In this document: positions 4,912 to 5,735 of the stretch, piece after piece
Numbering within the stretch: position 1 is the first letter of the stretch
How the letters are laid out: each line of letters starts with the position of its first letter
From: CANLBN01 sp047629215
GTDB taxonomy: Bacteria > Pseudomonadota > Gammaproteobacteria > Pseudomonadales > Cellvibrionaceae
DNA: 5,735 bases
NCBI GenBank assembly: GCA_047629215.1
Contig: JBLHWO010000231.1
Location: 1-5,735 of the forward strand
Reading direction: 5' to 3'
Notes under the pieces: model-generated
Databases searched by the model: none
Told to the model about the DNA's origin: nothing
Seen by the model: the letters and a program-made list of their open reading frames with translations, nothing else
Translations under genes and position numbers: made by a program

Positions 4912-5735
4912 ATGAAAGCAACGACGAGGGGGTTAACATTAATGGCGCCAGCAAAAGTCAATTTGTTTTTACATATTTTAGGCTGTCGGCCCGATGGTTA
5001 CCACGAGCTGCAGACAGTTTTTCAATTACTGGATTATGGCGACACGCTAACTTTCGGCAATCGCAGCGACCAACACATTTGCATCGAGCCTGAGATAAAA
5101 GGCGTACGTTATCAAGACAATCTTATTTTTAAAGCCGCAGCGGCTTTGCAAGCTCATACCAGCTCTGACAGAGGCGTTAATATAATGTTAGACAAACGCC
5201 TCCCTATGGGCGGAGGATTGGGCGGAGGCAGCTCAAATGCAGCAACAACTCTGCTGGCATTAAACCAACTCTGGGAAGTCGATCTCCCGGTAGAAGAGCT
5301 TTGTTCTATAGGGTTAAATATCGGAGCTGATGTTCCCGTATTTATACAAGGGAGGTCCGCATGGGCCGACGGTATCGGAGAAAACTTAAGCCCCATAAAC
5401 CTACCGGAACGTTGGTTTCTGATTGTCAAACCAGGCTGCCATGTCTCCACAGCCGATATTTTTTCATGTGAAGAATTGACAAGAGGCACCCCCGCCATTA
5501 CAGTAGCGACCTTCTTCGAGCAGGGCGGCCAAAACGACTGTGAATTTACGGTTTCTAGGCGTTATCCAGAAGTAAAGAAAGCCCTAACGTGGCTAAATAG
5601 ATATTCAGCCGCTAAGCTTACAGGAACTGGCGCTTGCATCTTTACTAGTTTTGATACTGAAGCTAGAGCAAAAGCAGTATCGCAAGAAGTACCCAGCCAA
5701 TGGGAATGTTTTGTTGCTAAAGGCATCAACTATTC
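4912..5735 (+). CDS. ispE: 4-(cytidine 5'-diphospho)-2-C-methyl-D-erythritol kinase, missing the last few codons at window edge
   Basis: IspE is the GHMP-family kinase that phosphorylates the 2-hydroxyl of CDP-methylerythritol using ATP, the fourth step of the MEP isoprenoid pathway, in the cytosol. 274 codons are present, ending at AKGINY, which aligns with AKGVNL about ten residues before the E. coli end (283 aa). Landmarks are APAKVNLFLHI (12-22) with Lys15 (E. coli Lys10), RPDGYHELQTVFQLLDYGD (26-44), the glycine-rich ATP loop PMGGGLGGGSSNAA (98-111), IGADVPVF (137-144) with catalytic Asp140, NDCE (208-211) and LTGTGACIF (236-244). All active-site motifs are intact. The start at 4912 is chosen because LTL-xAPAKVN matches the N-terminus of Pseudomonas IspE. 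A second in-frame ATG at 4942 has the better ribosome site. The gene is 6 bp downstream of lolB; prs is the usual next gene. Confidence 0.97.
   Translation, partial: MKATTRGLTLMAPAKVNLFLHILGCRPDGYHELQTVFQLLDYGDTLTFGNRSDQHICIEPEIKGVRYQDNLIFKAAAALQAHTSSDRGVNIMLDKRLPMGGGLGGGSSNAATTLLALNQLWEVDLPVEELCSIGLNIGADVPVFIQGRSAWADGIGENLSPINLPERWFLIVKPGCHVSTADIFSCEELTRGTPAITVATFFEQGGQNDCEFTVSRRYPEVKKALTWLNRYSAAKLTGTGACIFTSFDTEARAKAVSQEVPSQWECFVAKGINY
4926..4932 (+). promoter_or_regulatory. Strong Shine-Dalgarno-like GAGGGGG ahead of the second ispE ATG
   Basis: GAGGGGG ends 9 nt before the in-frame ATG at 4942, a textbook position. The upstream ATG at 4912 has only GGGAG (4892-4896) about 15 nt away. This site could direct an IspE starting MAPAKVN, ten residues shorter and lacking the LTL strand seen in relatives. 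It lies inside the longer frame, where it encodes Thr-Arg-Gly, so it may also be incidental. Confidence 0.4.

Noticed and set aside
4890..5093. Plus-strand frame crossing the lolB-ispE junction
   Set aside because: It is out of frame with both genes, and ispE motifs cover the same bases.
5154..5498. Minus-strand 114-codon frame opposite ispE
   Set aside because: The plus strand there encodes the glycine-rich ATP loop and catalytic Asp of IspE; the proline-rich antisense product is the mirror of the glycine-rich loop.
1..5735. An undescribed defence or mobile system in the window
   Set aside because: Every gene is a recognised core gene in conserved order. Only a short candidate MITE and regulatory repeats fall outside that picture.

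Overview
This window is a conserved housekeeping locus from a gammaproteobacterium. The gene order is prfA and hemA on the minus strand, then, divergently on the plus strand, a TPR lipoprotein gene (lbcA, PA4667-type), lolB and ispE. E. coli has hemA-prfA divergent from lolB-ispE. The extra TPR lipoprotein gene between hemA and lolB is the Pseudomonas-type arrangement. The moderately AT-rich sequence and residue-level matches to E. coli and Pseudomonas proteins fit a non-enteric, perhaps marine, gammaproteobacterium. The genus cannot be named from this sequence alone.

Layout. Positions 1-442 (minus) hold the N-terminal 147 codons of release factor 1, running off the left edge. Positions 525-1973 (minus) hold a complete glutamyl-tRNA reductase, larger than usual because of an insertion in the catalytic domain and a lysine-rich tail. 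Positions 1974-2430 are a long divergent intergenic region without a convincing gene. It holds nested inverted repeats over a plausible hemA promoter, a 165-bp segment bounded by near-perfect 15-bp inverted repeats (possible MITE or IS remnant), and a short direct repeat. Positions 2431-4212 (plus) encode a 593-residue TPR outer-membrane lipoprotein. Positions 4318-4905 encode the lipoprotein receptor LolB. Positions 4912-5735 encode IspE, cut by the right edge a few residues before its end.

How the genes relate. HemA makes the first committed tetrapyrrole precursor from glutamyl-tRNA, and RF1 terminates translation at UAA/UAG; their adjacency is an old conserved linkage. On the other side, the TPR lipoprotein is predicted to be an outer-membrane adaptor for the periplasmic protease CtpA. 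LolB inserts lipoproteins, presumably including that one, into the outer membrane. IspE supplies isoprenoid precursors by the MEP pathway. lolB and ispE are 6 bp apart and surely cotranscribed; lbcA may be in the same unit.

I see no defence system, CRISPR array, rRNA or tRNA gene, or intact mobile element. The parts worth a second look are the hemA-lbcA intergenic region and the hemA insertion; the rest is ordinary core genome.
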